In this document: positions 12,401 to 24,296 of the stretch, in pieces | Position numbering within the stretch: the stretch's first letter is position 1 | Layout of the letters: each line of letters opens with the position of its first letter | Source: Acanthacorydalis orientalis | Lineage: Eukaryota > Arthropoda > Insecta > Megaloptera > Corydalidae | Assembly: GCA_034766995.1 (NCBI GenBank) | Contig: CM068315.1 | Coordinates: 19,516,510 to 19,580,509, forward strand | Direction of reading: 5' to 3' | DNA length: 64,000 nucleotides | Position numbers and translations under genes: made by a program | The notes under the pieces: model-generated | Seen by the model: only the letters and a program-made list of their open reading frames with translations | Told to the model about the DNA's origin: nothing | Databases searched by the model: none

Positions 12401-12402
12401 GG
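12211..12402. repeat. (TA)n arrays around a G-rich minisatellite
   Basis: (TA)n at 12211-12284 and 12363-12398 flank about 78 bp made of 6-7 copies of a 10-14-bp unit, gtatatgtgggg, with G-runs of 4-6 at every unit. The regular G-runs could form a long-looped G-quadruplex; this is inference. Confidence 0.85.
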
Positions 12403-12477
12403 AGAACTTCTTGGGAAAAAACGTTCATTGCACCTAGAGTTGTATTTACTGGTTCCGCATCCGTAAGGTCGTCTTAA

Positions 12478-13004
12478 CCATTTGAGTGCCACGGATCTTT
12501 GCAAAAATTCGATTGAAAAATGCCATGTGACACGATCGCGCTTCTCTAATTCCATAATGAAAAATCTCAAGCAGTACTATTGCGCTTTTCTAATTTTATA
12601 TCGAAAAATGCCAAGCAGCGCAATTGCGCTGTTATTCTGCTTATAAGCAGTAATTATTGTCTCATTGATTTTATTATTATTATGGTATTCCTATGGGTAT
12701 AATTAATGATAATATTAAGTATTTTTATTGCTGATATAAAAGGTATGTATATACATACATATTTCATATTGTAGTATTAATTTTGGATGTTATTCTACCT
12801 GATTATTTAGTTTTTATTTATATACCCTTCAGCGGTTCATAGTTAACAATAACATAATGTTAACACCTCGATAAACAGTAACAATAATAACACGCATCGA
12901 CAAAATCCGAGGCATGCAATCAGTTCGACTTTACAGACCAAGAACTGGCACTTTTTAGGCACTGAACAGCAGAAGCGCGATCGCGCCGTCTGACACTGAA
13001 ACGG
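12478..13004. mobile_element. piggyBac-type MITE, 527 bp
   Basis: Exact TTAA on both sides (12474-12477 and 13005-13008), the target duplication of piggyBac transposons. The ends are inverted: ccatttgagtgccacgga on the left and, inward from the right, ccgtttcagtgtcagacg (13 of 18 matching). No transposase coding inside, so it is non-autonomous. Internal gcgcgatcgcgcc and gcgcaattgcgc are self-complementary. Confidence 0.7.
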
Positions 13005-13059
13005 TTAAGTAACACGTCTGAACATGCTTCCCAGCTTCAAACAAAGAGCATTAATTAAT

Positions 13060-13610
13060 CCATCTGCTATAGTTTTGTGACACTAAATGCTATCAAGTTA
13101 CCAAAATAAATGATTCAAGAGTCGAAACCAATTGTAGGATAGTACATCAACAATAATCTAACAAAATTAAGACTATGATAACAATTAAAAAAATAGATTT
13201 TATTTGAAGAGTTAATAGGGATACATCGAATAGCTGCAAATTTTTGTTAGTCCTGCTAGTGGTTATATAACGGATAAATAGAAATAAAAATAATGATTTA
13301 AAAATAGTTTATTTGTTTTTACCTGTAGAAGCGAAATACAAATTCCAAATCCTAAAATAATTCACTAATTTTAGACAGCACAGAGAAGCATGAAATTAAT
13401 ATAAACAGAGATATTTATTTATTATACCTTTGCGTTTTGGGGATAATAGCATCACCATCGAAATACACATAAGTAACAATTAACAATCAAGAGTGATAAA
13501 TTATCAATTAAGAGTGATAAATTATCAATTGATGAACATTTTGACCAGAAAAATGTTTTATAGTTTGTGGAGCGAATGAAAAGTAAATTTGTAAAACATA
13601 GATTATAATG
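13060..13610. repeat. Composite of two interspersed repeat families
   Basis: About 13085-13200 matches 19300-19420 (both contain gattcaagag followed by gaaac and aaaaaaatag-like runs). About 13480-13610 matches the MITE-like family of 10290-10440 in reverse orientation (tttatagtttgtggagcgaa). The same pairing of families occurs at 19.2-19.9 kb. Confidence 0.5.
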
Positions 13611-14188
13611 TAATTCATTTAAAGCATTAACCAATTAAATGTTAAAACAATTATATTCATTTCTCTCTGACAAAAAAGATTAGCCCAAATACTTTTATGA
13701 ATTTTATTTGTGTTGGTTGAGTTATTTTTTTTTTATAAAATTCTACCGAATTTAATGTTTGTATTATACATCTAAAAATAGATATTATAAACTATATATG
13801 TGCTGATTTTTTAAAAACTGAATTCTTTATTTTTATTTTTCAATAATTAGTTAAACATATATCTTACCTTTAAATAGTTAAGATTAAATGTATGCACCCG
13901 ATTTTAATATAATTCATATGTCAAAGGATTTTAGTATAGGAAAAAAGTTGATATACCGGTAATTAATTATTTGAATATATTGTAAAATGAAAAATTATAA
14001 AAATAACATATTAAGGTATGAATCGATTCAAATAAATACGCATGTCATACGAATGGTAAATCATTCACAAAATATATAAAAAATAATTTTCAAATACACC
14101 AGTGACATAAGAAAACAAATGTCAAATATCTTAACCTTACATTTCAAATCATTTGAAGAATAATTATAAATTTATGAAAAAAACTTAC
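13611..14188. other. AT-rich stretch downstream of a possible first exon
   Basis: No features. If 14189-14258 is a minus-strand exon, this is the beginning of its first intron; I found no convincing second exon. Confidence 0.4.
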
Positions 14189-14258
14189 CGCATGCTAATA
14201 ATATAACATCAATCACTACTTTTCTTATAATGAATTTACTGTCTTTATCCATTTTCAT
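14189..14258 (-). CDS. Possible first coding exon of a host gene
   Basis: Minus strand: ATG at 14258 in context ttgATGAAAATGG, 23 codons (MKMDKDSKFIIRKVVIDVIL, then LAC), ending at a strong splice donor G|GTAAGT at 14188. The peptide is a short basic segment followed by the start of a hydrophobic stretch, as in the N-terminus of an integral membrane protein. It vaguely recalls insect lipid phosphate phosphatases of the wunen/PAP2 family, but this is too short to claim. Upstream sequence (14259-14400) is less AT-rich and contains CAGCTG, compatible with a 5' UTR or promoter. No second exon was found within the window, so the exon is a prediction only. Confidence 0.35.
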
Positions 14259-15030
14259 CAATGAATGAACCACACAGTGACAAACGTACAATTAACAGAC
14301 GCGGAATGAATTATCGTATAAACTAACCTATATTTGCGGTCAAGAAAACAGCTGTTTATATCACACGGTAACGATAATAAACGATATTTTATTCGTTGAA
14401 CGTCAAAGATAATTAAATACCTTGAAATACTTTGTTTTTTGTTAAGGAGCCATTTTTATACATCATAACTGTACGCGCAAAAATATTTTTTTTAATTTTT
14501 ATTGACGGAACAAAACACATTCGGTATATAAAAATATGTCATTGATTCGTTCAACAATGAATTATATTTTTATTTATAAATATTTATTAATTGAATACAA
14601 CGTTTTTGTCATTATTTAAAAATACTTCTAAACATATAATAGTTAAGAGAAAACTCACACAACTAGTTTCTAACACTACTCGCATACTGTACGTTCGTTC
14701 AGTAGTCAACTAATGTATTTATTATGTTCCTCTCGTACCCCCACTTCAAACGGTAAGGCATTTTGTTAAAATTGTATATCATAGTTTTAAAGATCCATTA
14801 TATTCATTCATACAATTATCAAATAAGTAATAAGGATTCGTGTAATTTTTTTTGTATGCAGCTATTAAAATAAATATTCGTATAAACAATAATATAATGA
14901 AATTATATTTAAAAATTAAAAAATTAAATTCATAACCATGACCCATACTCATAGGATTATGTTGATATTTTTATTTAATACTGCAACTAGGTCTCACTTG
15001 TTTGTAGTGCTTTTTGTACCATCTGCAGTA
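14259..15030. other. No gene call; promoter-like start, then AT-rich
   Basis: 14259-14400 could be the 5' leader and promoter of the minus-strand exon at 14189. The remainder is AT-rich without recognisable features. Confidence 0.35.
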
Positions 15031-16237
15031 GGGGAACACAAGGAAGTTTGACCCTACACAAAATACCAGACTTATTATAGGGCAATTTTTTCTAAAAATA
15101 TTTTCATAAAAACAAGGACATAAACATAATTTTCAAAACGAAAAATCTGACAACTTTATGTGAAATAAATTATTACAAAAAGAAAAAAGTGGCCTATAAA
15201 ATTGTAATTGTTTGTTTACTATGTAAGCTAATATTTACAAGTAGTAAATATAACTAAATGTTATTAACCTCGGTTATTACTCGTTGCACTTTATTTAATG
15301 ATTTCAGGAGTCATTAAATCAAAAAAGTACTGTTTATGTACATTTTTATACGTTTATGTCGAAATTGTATTACTCGGGAGGTTTGACCCTAATTTTGACG
15401 GAAGGCTTGATCCTATTCTTTCACTGTCAAAGTCAAGTTAATTTGACATTACATTAACACCAAGTCAATTCTTTCACACAATTCAGTATAAATACAGGTA
15501 AAATGTAATTCTTTGTGATTTTGTTGTTCGAAAAAGAATGTATATCTTTCTCGTGTTATTGAAGCTGTCAAATACGTCTATGTCAAATTTACCAAGGAAA
15601 GTCAAGGAAAAGAGTAATTAGTAGGATACTGACACTTCTGTCATAGCACAAATTACACTGGAATACGAAACAAGTCAATCGAAACGAAAAAGTATTGAGA
15701 AGAAAAGAAACGGCCGACTTGAAAATAAGTGAGAAAATTGCAGAACGAGAGGCTAAAAGTTGCAAAAAACAAGTGCCTTAAAAAAAAGTAAAACGGAAAC
15801 CGAAAATATTCATAATTCTTTCTCCACAGTGACTTACGCTTAATATTTTATTTATAATGTTATATTGGTGGAGCCATTTTATTATTTAACAAGTATCTGT
15901 TTATAATAGTTGTATGAATAAGTTTATAATACAATAAAGCAGATAATATCCTGTTATTTGAAATTTCAGTGATTCATTTAAAACTACGGTCAAACCTCCC
16001 ATAGCTAGAGTTAAATCTCCCGTAACTCGGGAGGATTGACCATATTTTTCTTATTTTGAAAAACATTAAATATTTTTTTCCATTTGAACTAAACATTTTT
16101 TAAAAAATATATGTATTACGCATAATATTCAATTAATATTCCACATTTAATTCCTATGAAAAAAATTGTTTTATTGATTTTACATTGATTTTTTTGAAAA
16201 TAGGCTCAATTCAAAAATAGGCCTCCCCATGTTCCCC
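15031..16237 (+). mobile_element. pogo/Tigger-like derivative, 1207 bp
   Basis: Flanked by TA at 15029-15030 and 16238-16239. Ends are inverted: left ggggaacacaaggaagtttg; right, inward, ggggaacatggggaggccta. Subterminal copies of ggaggtttgaccctaa/gggaggattgacc occur in both directions (15380-15420, 15985-16045). The only coding-like part is 15580-15800: MSNLPRKVKEKS and a Lys/Glu-rich tail (KRKSIEKKRNGRLEN in one frame, KISEKIAEREAKSCKKQV in the next). This resembles the basic C-terminus of pogo-like transposases, with the DDE core deleted. Two other loci, 39.8 and 43.1 kb, have similar GGGGA-type ends. Confidence 0.65.
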
Positions 16238-16546
16238 TATAATTGAAAACCTATGCCAAACCATGAAACAAGAACTGGAACTCAAGACTTGCGCAACTTG
16301 AATTTATTGATGATTTTGTGTGTAGAAGTATATTAAAAACTGATGAAGTAATTTCCCATGACCCGACAGTGTTGCATCTCGCAGTTCATCCAAAAGAGTT
16401 TCAGAATGCCCATAAGAGCATCCTCTTACTGGTCTTGATTGTTTTATCATAATATCTAACCGTATTTATTAAATTTATTAAAAATAAATTACAAGTACAA
16501 GTAGATCTAGTGGTACACTAAGCTCTATTAATTTGTAATACATATT
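16238..16546. other. Short spacer, no call
   Basis: Nothing recognised between the pogo-like element and the next mariner. Confidence 0.4.
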
Positions 16547-17808
16547 AGTGGTATCGGAAAGTTTTATCGTTTTCTTTTATATTAAAATAAAAACAAATTA
16601 AGAAGAAAAAATTGTACTTTATTGAAAAATGTAGTTTATATCATTATCTATCACACTCTGACATCTATCAGGAAGAGAAAATATTCCTGTTTTATAAAAT
16701 CCCTGGTTCTTTTTAGAAAAAAAATGTTCGAGGGTCATTTTAACATGGTTCACATCTCTATGTGTCTTATTTCTTAAAAAAATGTTCCAGTGACCGAAAT
16801 AAGTGGTAGTCAGAGGATGCAATATCTGGTGAATAGGGAGGGGGCGGTAGAACCTTCCAAGCAAGCTTGGAATTTTTTTCACGTGTTTTCTTAGCTGCTT
16901 GCGATCGTACGTTGTCGTGTTGAAGAATAATACCACCTCTATTTACAGTTTCTAGACGTTTTAGGATTAGATTCTGATTCAAACGATCCAATTATTAACA
17001 ACAGAGATCGGAATTATCATTTTCCTTCGGGTTTAACGTTACATAATAAATGATACCTTTATAATCTCACCAAACACAGAGCAATATCTTATCTTTCGAA
17101 TGGTCAAACTTGGCTTATGAGATTGTTTAGCTTTTGGTTTGGTGATTTGGTGACAACCATTGTTTATTACGTTTTCTGTTACCATAAGGATCCAATGTGT
17201 TTTAAAAAAGTTCAGCGAAGAACCTTAATTTGAGTGATGTATACGTGTTTATCCTAACCATTTTGTTTTCTTTAGTAAAATCGTGCGGTACCTAAACACC
17301 TTCTCTCCAGTCCTTTTCAATTTTTTTCATATGTTTTTGTACTGTTGACCGAGAGCACTGAAGTCTATTACACAATTCTTGTATCGTTAATTCTCTGGAT
17401 GTGCTTCGATTTCCTCCAGTAACACTATATCATCTAATTTTACGGGCTTTCCAGATCGGGGTTCATCATCTAGACACAAATTTTCTGACTTAAATCTTTT
17501 AAACCATTGATGTCATGTACGCACACCTACTTTATAACCATAAACATAGCAAATGTTTTTTGTAACAACGGTAGCAGAATTTTTTTATGAAACTCATACC
17601 AAATTAAATAGTGTAAAAAATGTTTCGATGGAAACTCTTCTGCCATTTGAAATGCAAGGGTTCAACAAAAAACAATAACAATAATTAGATACTCAAGGTT
17701 ACACAGTTAAACCATAACGCACAATACGTCAGTAAAACTCAACAAATAAGTTTCGACTGGTCGCGTACCGCACTAATGGTAAAAACGAAAAAACTTTCCG
17801 GTACCCCT
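16547..17808 (-). mobile_element. Full-length mariner element, second lineage
   Basis: Left end gtggtatcggaaagtttta and, inward from the right, ggggtaccggaaagtttttt form a ~30-bp terminal inverted repeat; TA follows at 17809-17810. The ends differ completely from the ttaggttgg-type mariners, so this is a separate lineage. About 1260 bp. Confidence 0.85.
16619..17665 (-). pseudogene. Mariner transposase (second lineage), frameshifted
   Basis: Minus strand, N to C: MAEEFPSKHFLHYLIWYEFH from about 17644, HQWFKRFKSENLCLDDEPRS (HTH_48), GKPVKLDDIVLLEEIEAHPE, a degraded CVWWDYKGI-like block near 17060, then 16767-16991 open with NLILKRLETVNRGGIILQHD (second catalytic Asp) and YSPDIASSDYHLFRSLEHFF (third Asp; 34 residues between, so DD34D), and a tail in another frame ending near 16619 (GIFSLPDRCQSVIDND). 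At least two frameshifts and several stops. The first catalytic Asp block could not be found intact. Dead copy. Confidence 0.85.
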
Positions 17809-18337
17809 TATACTTGTAGTAGGTAGTAAAATATTATAAGCATAGCTCCAATTTTTTAACAATAAATTTATTAAACAAATGCTAATAGTTTACAATACAA
17901 ATATGAAATATTTGTTATCAACCCGCATTATACACTTTTAATCTGTGAACACAGTCACGCGTATATCCGTAAAGCGTCCGGTGTTTTTTTTATGATTTAA
18001 TATATTTTGCAAAACAATAAGATAACTAAAACTTTAAATTGCGTTTCTCTGAACATTAAAAAATTAAATTAAATTTAAACATGTTATCTTGGCGATATTC
18101 GTATTTTTGGATCAGTTGAATGTTTGAGCTGAGTGAAGAGCAGACACTCAGTTAATCTAAAACGAAGGCCGTCAAAATAACATATTAACAGAATCACAGG
18201 TATAAAATTATACAATTATAATTATAAAATTAAAACACTTCAAAAAATATTTATTTAAAAAGTAAGATTTAAAAAAAACGTAGAAAAAATAAGGATCCAT
18301 TCGTGAACAACAAAGTTACAAACAGTATTTTATAATA
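17809..18337. other. AT-rich spacer, no call
   Basis: A slightly GC-richer patch near 17935-17980 and 18125-18180 is unexplained. No coding call. Confidence 0.4.
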
Positions 18338-18660
18338 TTATGTTGGTTGAAAAATAATTGCGGTTTATGACCTTCAAATTCATATACATTTCTTTCTTTT
18401 TTGATTTTCCTAGCTATTTTAAGTGGTCTGGAACTATTGGATGACTAACGCCTAATTTTTGTGTAAACTCTTGAATTGTTATGCGTGGTTCTGATTCAAC
18501 TAACGCCTTCAGTTGGTCGTTATGAACTAAAGAAGGACGCTCACGACCTTCTTCGTCTTTAAGACTCTCGTCCTTAGCACGAAGTCTTTGAAACCACCAT
18601 TGCACCGTACGTTCCTTGATAGTACCCACACCAAAAGCATCGTTTAATTTACGACCAGTT
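18338..18660 (-). mobile_element. HTH-only mariner derivative, 5' truncated
   Basis: The left terminus ttatgttggttgaaaaataa (after TA at 18336-18337) is the 3' end of the element. The minus-strand open frame 18414-18658 reads GRKLNDAFGVGTIKERTVQW, WFQRLRAKDESLKDEEGRER, HNDQLKALVESEPRITIQEF, LGVSHPIVPDHLK: the paired HTH domain of mariner transposase with no stop, ending just before the linker. The catalytic domain was removed by an internal deletion that joins the HTH to the 3' terminal ~60 bp. The 5' part of the element (leader and first ~25 codons) is lost at about 18660. Confidence 0.85.
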
Positions 18661-19170
18661 ATATATACATACTTAGAATCAAAAAACAAAATGCAATATA
18701 GTTAGAATGTTCACTTTAAAATGGAAATGTTCGTTCTTCGAATTTCATAATGCAAAGTTATATGGAAGAAAAAGTTAAATAACTACTAGCACAAGTCAAA
18801 TTCATTGTATTCAAATAAATCGGGTTTTAAAGAGAAATATGAATAATACTTTCAACATTTACTTGGATAGTGATTTGAAGTAATAACATCCTGTAATTTA
18901 TTTTTTACAAATTAGTTTTTCACTAGCTTTATAACTACAAAACATATTTCTGTTCAAATTGTTCATTAATTGATAATTGATCACTTTTAATTGTTGCTTA
19001 TGTGTATTTATAGAGGGATCATCCTCAAATGATACAAATATTTCTCAAAAAGGTATCGTATTATTTCCCTGCTTCTCTGTTATTAAAGTTACTGAATTAT
19101 TTTAAGATTTAGAACTTCTATTTCGCTTCCACGAATAAAAATAAATAAACTAGTTGTAATTCATTATATT
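18661..19170. other. AT-rich spacer, no call
   Basis: Around 18900-19010 a very diverged arm of the MITE-like family of 10290-10440 may be present. Nothing else recognised. Confidence 0.35.
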
Positions 19171-19940
19171 TACAAATAAATTCTTTTCTCATTCCGTAAA
19201 AAACCTACATTTTTCCATCAAAAATTATCTGAATTTCTCTAGAAAAAAGGATTTTGATCGCGTGCGCAATTGAGCAATATTTTATTGTTTATGATACTGA
19301 ATACTATTAAACTAGCAGAAGAGATGATTCAAGAGTTGAAACTGATTGTAGTAAAATATATTAAAAATAGCCTTACAAAATTCAGATAGCTAATTAAAAA
19401 AATATATCATCTTAGATTGTTAGTTATACACATCTCGATGGCAACGCCATCATCCTCAAAGTGCAAACCGAAAAATCTTCAGTAACTTGATGCTCTGAGG
19501 ATGTTGATCGAAATACGCATTAATGACAATCGACAATAATCAATAATAATTTATTGAATATTTTTAATGAAAAGATTTTGTGTTTTGTGGAGTGAAACAA
19601 AGAATTCATTTGTGAAAGTGAATTAACCACAGTGTCAAAATTGTTATTTTCATTAATTTTATTTATGCTGATTCATAATACTAACAGATTCATGATCAAA
19701 TTACGCCACTGTTTCATATAATCTATTTACTCTATTCAAAAGAAAATATACTTTTTTAATTGTTTTCTTTAGCTGAACATTGTAAGGCTATTTTTTAATG
19801 TACTTTACTTGAATCAGTTTCAACTTTTGAATCATCTCTTCCAGTTGTGTGATAGTTTTTAGTATCATAAAATATAAAATAGGGCTTAGTTGCGCATGCA
19901 GCCAAAAGACTTTTTTTTAGAGAAATACAAGTACTATTTA
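19171..19940. repeat. Fold-back element with ~195-bp inverted arms
   Basis: Left arm about 19226-19420 and right arm about 19733-19930 are inverted copies: atttctctaraaaaaa, gcgygcgcaa, tttatgatact, gagatgattcaa, gttgaaactgatt and ttaaaaatagccttacaa appear in order on both arms (one read in reverse complement). The ~310-bp loop holds a member of the 10290-10440 repeat family (gatggcaacgccatcatcct near 19437; ttgtggagtgaaacaaagaa near 19580). No coding. Confidence 0.7.
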
Positions 19941-20066
19941 ACCTCTGCACGGCAATGGAGACTATGTTAAAAAATAGTACAATTGTATAACACCTCCTTG
20001 CAATAAACGATGAAAAAAAATTGAGGGGTTCGTTTTACTGGTCTTTGAATATATATATATATATAT

Positions 20067-20115
<49 letters not shown>

Positions 20116-20585
20116 TTAACTTCTAATATGTAAAAATTATTATAAAATAGATTTTATTGTTGGATAGACTGCAACTTATTCAGTAATTTTGAAAATTAAA
20201 TTCAATAATATTTTATTTAAAAAGTAAAATAGATTTAAAAAAATAAAAAAATATAATATCCATGTAAACCATAACACGTCTAGCTTTTTTAAGGAACACT
20301 TTTTTGCCCTTTAGGTCAAGTATTGTACAATGAGTAAAATATACTCTATATAACAAAAATTACTGACATATTTGTATATATTTTCGATTACATTGCCAAA
20401 TGATTTATTTTGAACCAATATCATTTGTTGTTTTTCAAACAACAAATATTGTTTTTTTGAAAAACATCCGCTACACAATGTTCTGTAATGCTCTAAAATA
20501 TTATAATTTTGCCAAGTATATTGTAAAAATTATTTATTTTTTAAATTTTAATTTTTTAATATATAATAAGATGGTATTTAATTAA
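19941..20585. other. AT-rich spacer with (TA)n at 20047-20112
   Basis: Contains a (TA)n array interrupted by cacat, otherwise no call. Confidence 0.7.
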
Positions 20586-21150
20586 TTGTAGGGAAAATAA
20601 ATGTGGTTTTTGTTTTTTGAATTCTAACCTTAATTTCTTTCAAAGAAAGTGTCATTTCATCGTATTCATGATAATATCATTTTAAAGTGCATTTTTCAGT
20701 TTGTATTTTGTGAACATCCACTTTGGTTTTATTATTAATTTTGCTTCAAATTGAACTATTGAATTAAAGATGGAAAAGAAGAAAATAAAAGTAAAATTTT
20801 TGGATATTTTCAAAACGAGTGGAAAAGCAGCAGAAGCTGCTTGTAAACTAAATAATGCTTTTGATGTGAGTATTGTTAATGAACGTACGATACAATGGTG
20901 GTCCAAAAAAATTTCGTCCTGGGGACGAGAGTCTTGAAAATGAAGAAAGTTTCGGGCTTTCTTCTTCTGTTCATAACGACCAGTTGAAGGCGTTAGTTGA
21001 ATCAGAACCACCCACGGCAATTCGAGAGCTTGCACAAAAGTTAGGCGTTAGTCCAAACTCCAACAGATCAAGATCACTTAAAACCACTTAAATTAAAAAA
21101 TGTATATGAATTTGAAGATCATAAACCACAGTTATTTTTGTACCAACCAA
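20586..21150 (+). mobile_element. HTH-only mariner derivative, 565 bp, complete
   Basis: The 5' end is degraded (ttgtagggaaaataaatgtg); the 3' end reads ccacagttatttttgtacca. Structure: ~180-bp leader, transposase start MEKKKIKVKFLDIFKTSGKA at 20770, KLNNAFDVSIVNERTIQWWS, an extra A in an A-run near 20910 that shifts the frame, then GDESLENEESFGL and HNDQLKALVESEPPTAIREL with LAQKLGVS, then directly the 3' terminal ~60 bp. The transposase linker and catalytic domain are absent. Same size (565 bp) as the copy at 22201 once its inserted LTR is removed. Confidence 0.85.
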
Positions 21151-21154
21151 TAGT

Positions 21155-21300
21155 TTTACAAATGAATTCTTTTTTCACCCCATAAGCTATAGCAAAATTT
21201 TTCCTATCAAAAATACTCAGTAAATTATTATTGATTGTTTTTGATTGTCGCTTATGCGCATTTCGATGACAACGCCATCAACCTCACAGCCCCAAGTTAC
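21155..21300. repeat. MITE-like family, one arm
   Basis: Starts right at the mariner-derivative end: acaaatgaattcttttttca, then ttattattgattgtttttga, then gcgcatttcgatgacaacgc. Same family as 10290-10440. Confidence 0.6.
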
Positions 21301-22200
21301 AGCAGATTTGTTTGTACATTAGCATATGATACTGTTTAATATAACATCTCAAAATTATATATTTTATTGGCTAAGTAGATATTATATTTTAAAAAAATTC
21401 CTCCGTAAAAAATTATTTGGATCAATAGTAGATGCGATAAAGAAGACAAAAGAATAATTTTATTATAATTGTATTACGAGTAGGTAATTTAATAACACAT
21501 TATTAAATTTTTCTCATGAGCTAGATGTACCGGTTTCTGTTTACAGTAATGTTTTTTTTTTACATTCAATAAGTACAAAATGTAGACGAAATTAATTTTC
21601 CTAATGTCATTGAAAATTATGATTTATGACATCATTTATTTAAATGAATTATTAGTAAGTTACATGATTGATATATCATTAATTTATCTTTGGCCTTTGA
21701 ACTTATTCATTAATAACAATTGAAATTATTGAGTTGATCTATAAGTAATAAGACTATTTGACACTGATTTTTAAACATGGGAAGCATACTTTAAAAATTA
21801 TTTCTATATCATTTTTAAATTAACCAATTTACTATTTTATTTTAGAATTTTAATCCATTTAGCGGCCAATTTTTTAGAAACTTCGCGAGGAAAAAAGAAC
21901 AATTATAATAAATAAAATTATTTAGATTCTTTTTTTAATAGATAAACAATTCACTAATACGGGAAAATACTATTTTGTATAATTAAGCTAATACTAAAGA
22001 AAACTTTTTTGTGTTTCATAAATATTGAATAATTCAAATATTTATATACCTTTTATAATAAGGTCAACTTGTATCTAATATTAATTTATACATATAAAAT
22101 AGAGGGAATCTGGGAGTAAATATGAATCATATGTCCCTACTAAGTACAACAATTTTTAAGACTTTATTATTGTATAAAGTCAACGAATTCAGAACATATA
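21301..22200. other. AT-rich spacer, no call
   Basis: No recognisable feature; very AT-rich. Confidence 0.5.
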
Positions 22201-23027
22201 TTAGGTTGGTAGCAAAATAATTACGGTTATTGTTTTCTGAATTCTATATTTAATTTTTTTCAGTGAAAGTGCCATTTCATTTATTCATGTTAATATAATA
22301 TTAACATGCATTTTTGGGTCTGTATTTTGATAATATCGGTTTTGGTTTTATTTTTAATTTTACTTCAAATTGGGTTATTTGTTGTAGTAAAACATTTAAA
22401 TGTCAACTGTATGTCTTAACAGTTATTAACACTGTCCCCTGTGATTGCTAGTTAGTTGCTAGCATTGCTTATATTATCATGACAACAATTAAAATATAAT
22501 TGTTGTGCCAACGTCTCTTGTCAGTAAGACAGTCACTCTCGATATGTTCGGTTGTGTAGATGCTGGATATTCAATAAAATAGTTTTCATGTTAATGGATT
22601 AGTTTAGTTAATATATAAGCCTGCAATTCATCAACATTATTGAATTAAAGATTGAAAAGAAGCAAATAAGAGCATTTTTTTATTAGTTCAAAACGAATGG
22701 TAAAGTAGCAGAAACTGCTCATATACTAAACGATGCTTTTGGTGTGACTATTGTTAAGGAACGTACGATGCATGTACGATGATTCTAAAATTTTTGTGCT
22801 GGGGACCAGGGGCTTGACGATGAAGAAGGTCGCGGGTGTCATTCTTCAGTTAATAACGACCAACTGAAGACGTTAGTTGAATCAGAACCACTCACAACAA
22901 TTCGAGAGCTTGCACAAAAGTTAGACGCTAGTCATTCAATCGTTCTCTAACACTTAGAACCACTTAAATTAAAAAAATGTTCATGAATATGAAGGTCATA
23001 AACTTAACTATTTTTCTACCAACCTAA
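22201..23027 (+). mobile_element. HTH-only mariner derivative split by an LTR
   Basis: Flanked by TA at 22199-22200 and 23028-23029; left end ttaggttggtagcaaaataa, right end tttttctaccaacctaa. Without the 257-bp insert and its 5-bp duplication the element is 565 bp. The coding part is a decayed HTH domain: GKVAETAHILNDAFGV, then LDDEEGRGCHSSVNNDQLKT and TTIRELAQKLDASHSIV, joined to the 3' terminal segment. Confidence 0.88.
22380..22636. mobile_element. Solo LTR nested in the mariner derivative
   Basis: Exactly flanked by 5-bp direct repeats ttatt (22375-22379 and 22637-22641), where other copies of the host element have a single ttatt or ctatt. The insert starts TGTTGTAG and ends CATCAACA, the TG...CA rule with a short TGTTG/CAACA inverted end. 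It holds an initiator-like TCAGT near 22532 and an AATAAA signal near 22575. These are LTR features; ends and 5-bp duplication fit BEL/Pao or similar retrotransposons. Nothing internal remains, so it formed by LTR-LTR recombination. Orientation is plus if the TCAGT/AATAAA order is functional. Confidence 0.85.
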
Positions 23028-24296
23028 TATTTTAGTGTTTAGCAACTTTTCAACTTTGTATAGCATACACGAACGAATATATTTTTTTAAAGAAGTACAT
23101 GCTTTCATATTGGTTGCTAATATGAGAATAAATATATCGTTATTCATAATCTTTTTAAATAGAAAAAAACATGTAGATAATTTAGTTTTATGTGATACGT
23201 CAGTAGTGAGTTAACACTTATGACAAAAATAGATTATTTTTAAAAAACGGACAACACTTACACTTTCTCAATGCATTAAATGTATAAATATAAATGAAAC
23301 GTTTCACTTTACTTGCAATCTGTTTATTTGATTTATTTTTTAATTAGAGAACTCGTTTATTTCTCTATTTAAAATAAAAGTTTATATGCAATCTATTATA
23401 TGTAAAAAGAAAAAAGAAAACATGAATATACAAAATAATTTATTGACATTACTATATAATCATAAAATACAAATAAAATCAAGTGTATAAATCATTGAAT
23501 CATCGTATTCTAAAACATGAGGAACAGCTCGAAAATAATCTTAACAATTTTTTGTAAATAATATTTTGACAAGCTTACGCATACGAACAACTATTTTCAA
23601 TGAATTTGTAAAATCTACATTTAGAAATTGCATCTTGTGTGAGTGCCAAATGAGTGGGCTAGAATGTAATGAATTGTGATCCAATCAGTTAATATGTTAT
23701 TTTATCCCAAAAGCTACTGAATTCGTACTTATAAATTACATAAGACGTTTGAATGTGTCCAGTTAAGATGTTATGAAATATTTTTTTGAATAAAAAATCT
23801 CATTTAATAAAAGAGTAAATAATTCAATAGTAAAATAATAAATGTATGTATGAAATTCAGCTATATAATATTTTTCATTGTGAAGTTCGATCATACCTTT
23901 TCTCATAACGGTTATAAATTTTTAAACAATTTCATTTCATTACTTGTTTCCATTTGTATATTTTTAATTAGTAGGTTATTCATGTATAGCTTGTGTGATT
24001 GTTAGCAAGAGAGATTTTTCTACAAATATGCGATTCTTTACAGTCCTTGTTAATGTTCAGCACCGAATAAATAAAAAACTATTAATATCCAGCACTATAT
24101 TTAAAAAAATTAATACTAATACATGGACTATTCTATTGGAAAGTTAACACTTCGTTTCTATTGACCGAAACTATTTACCTCGTTGCTAATATACCTTAGC
24201 GGTCTGAACGTGGTAATAAAACAAGTAAAACGTCAATTTAAAATTAAAAAGTCAATTGCGGCAATTAAAATTATGTGCACACTGGTTACCTTACCA

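Noticed and set aside
14189..14258. Naming the exon as wunen/lipid phosphate phosphatase
   Set aside because: 23 residues of basic plus hydrophobic sequence are not enough to assign a family.
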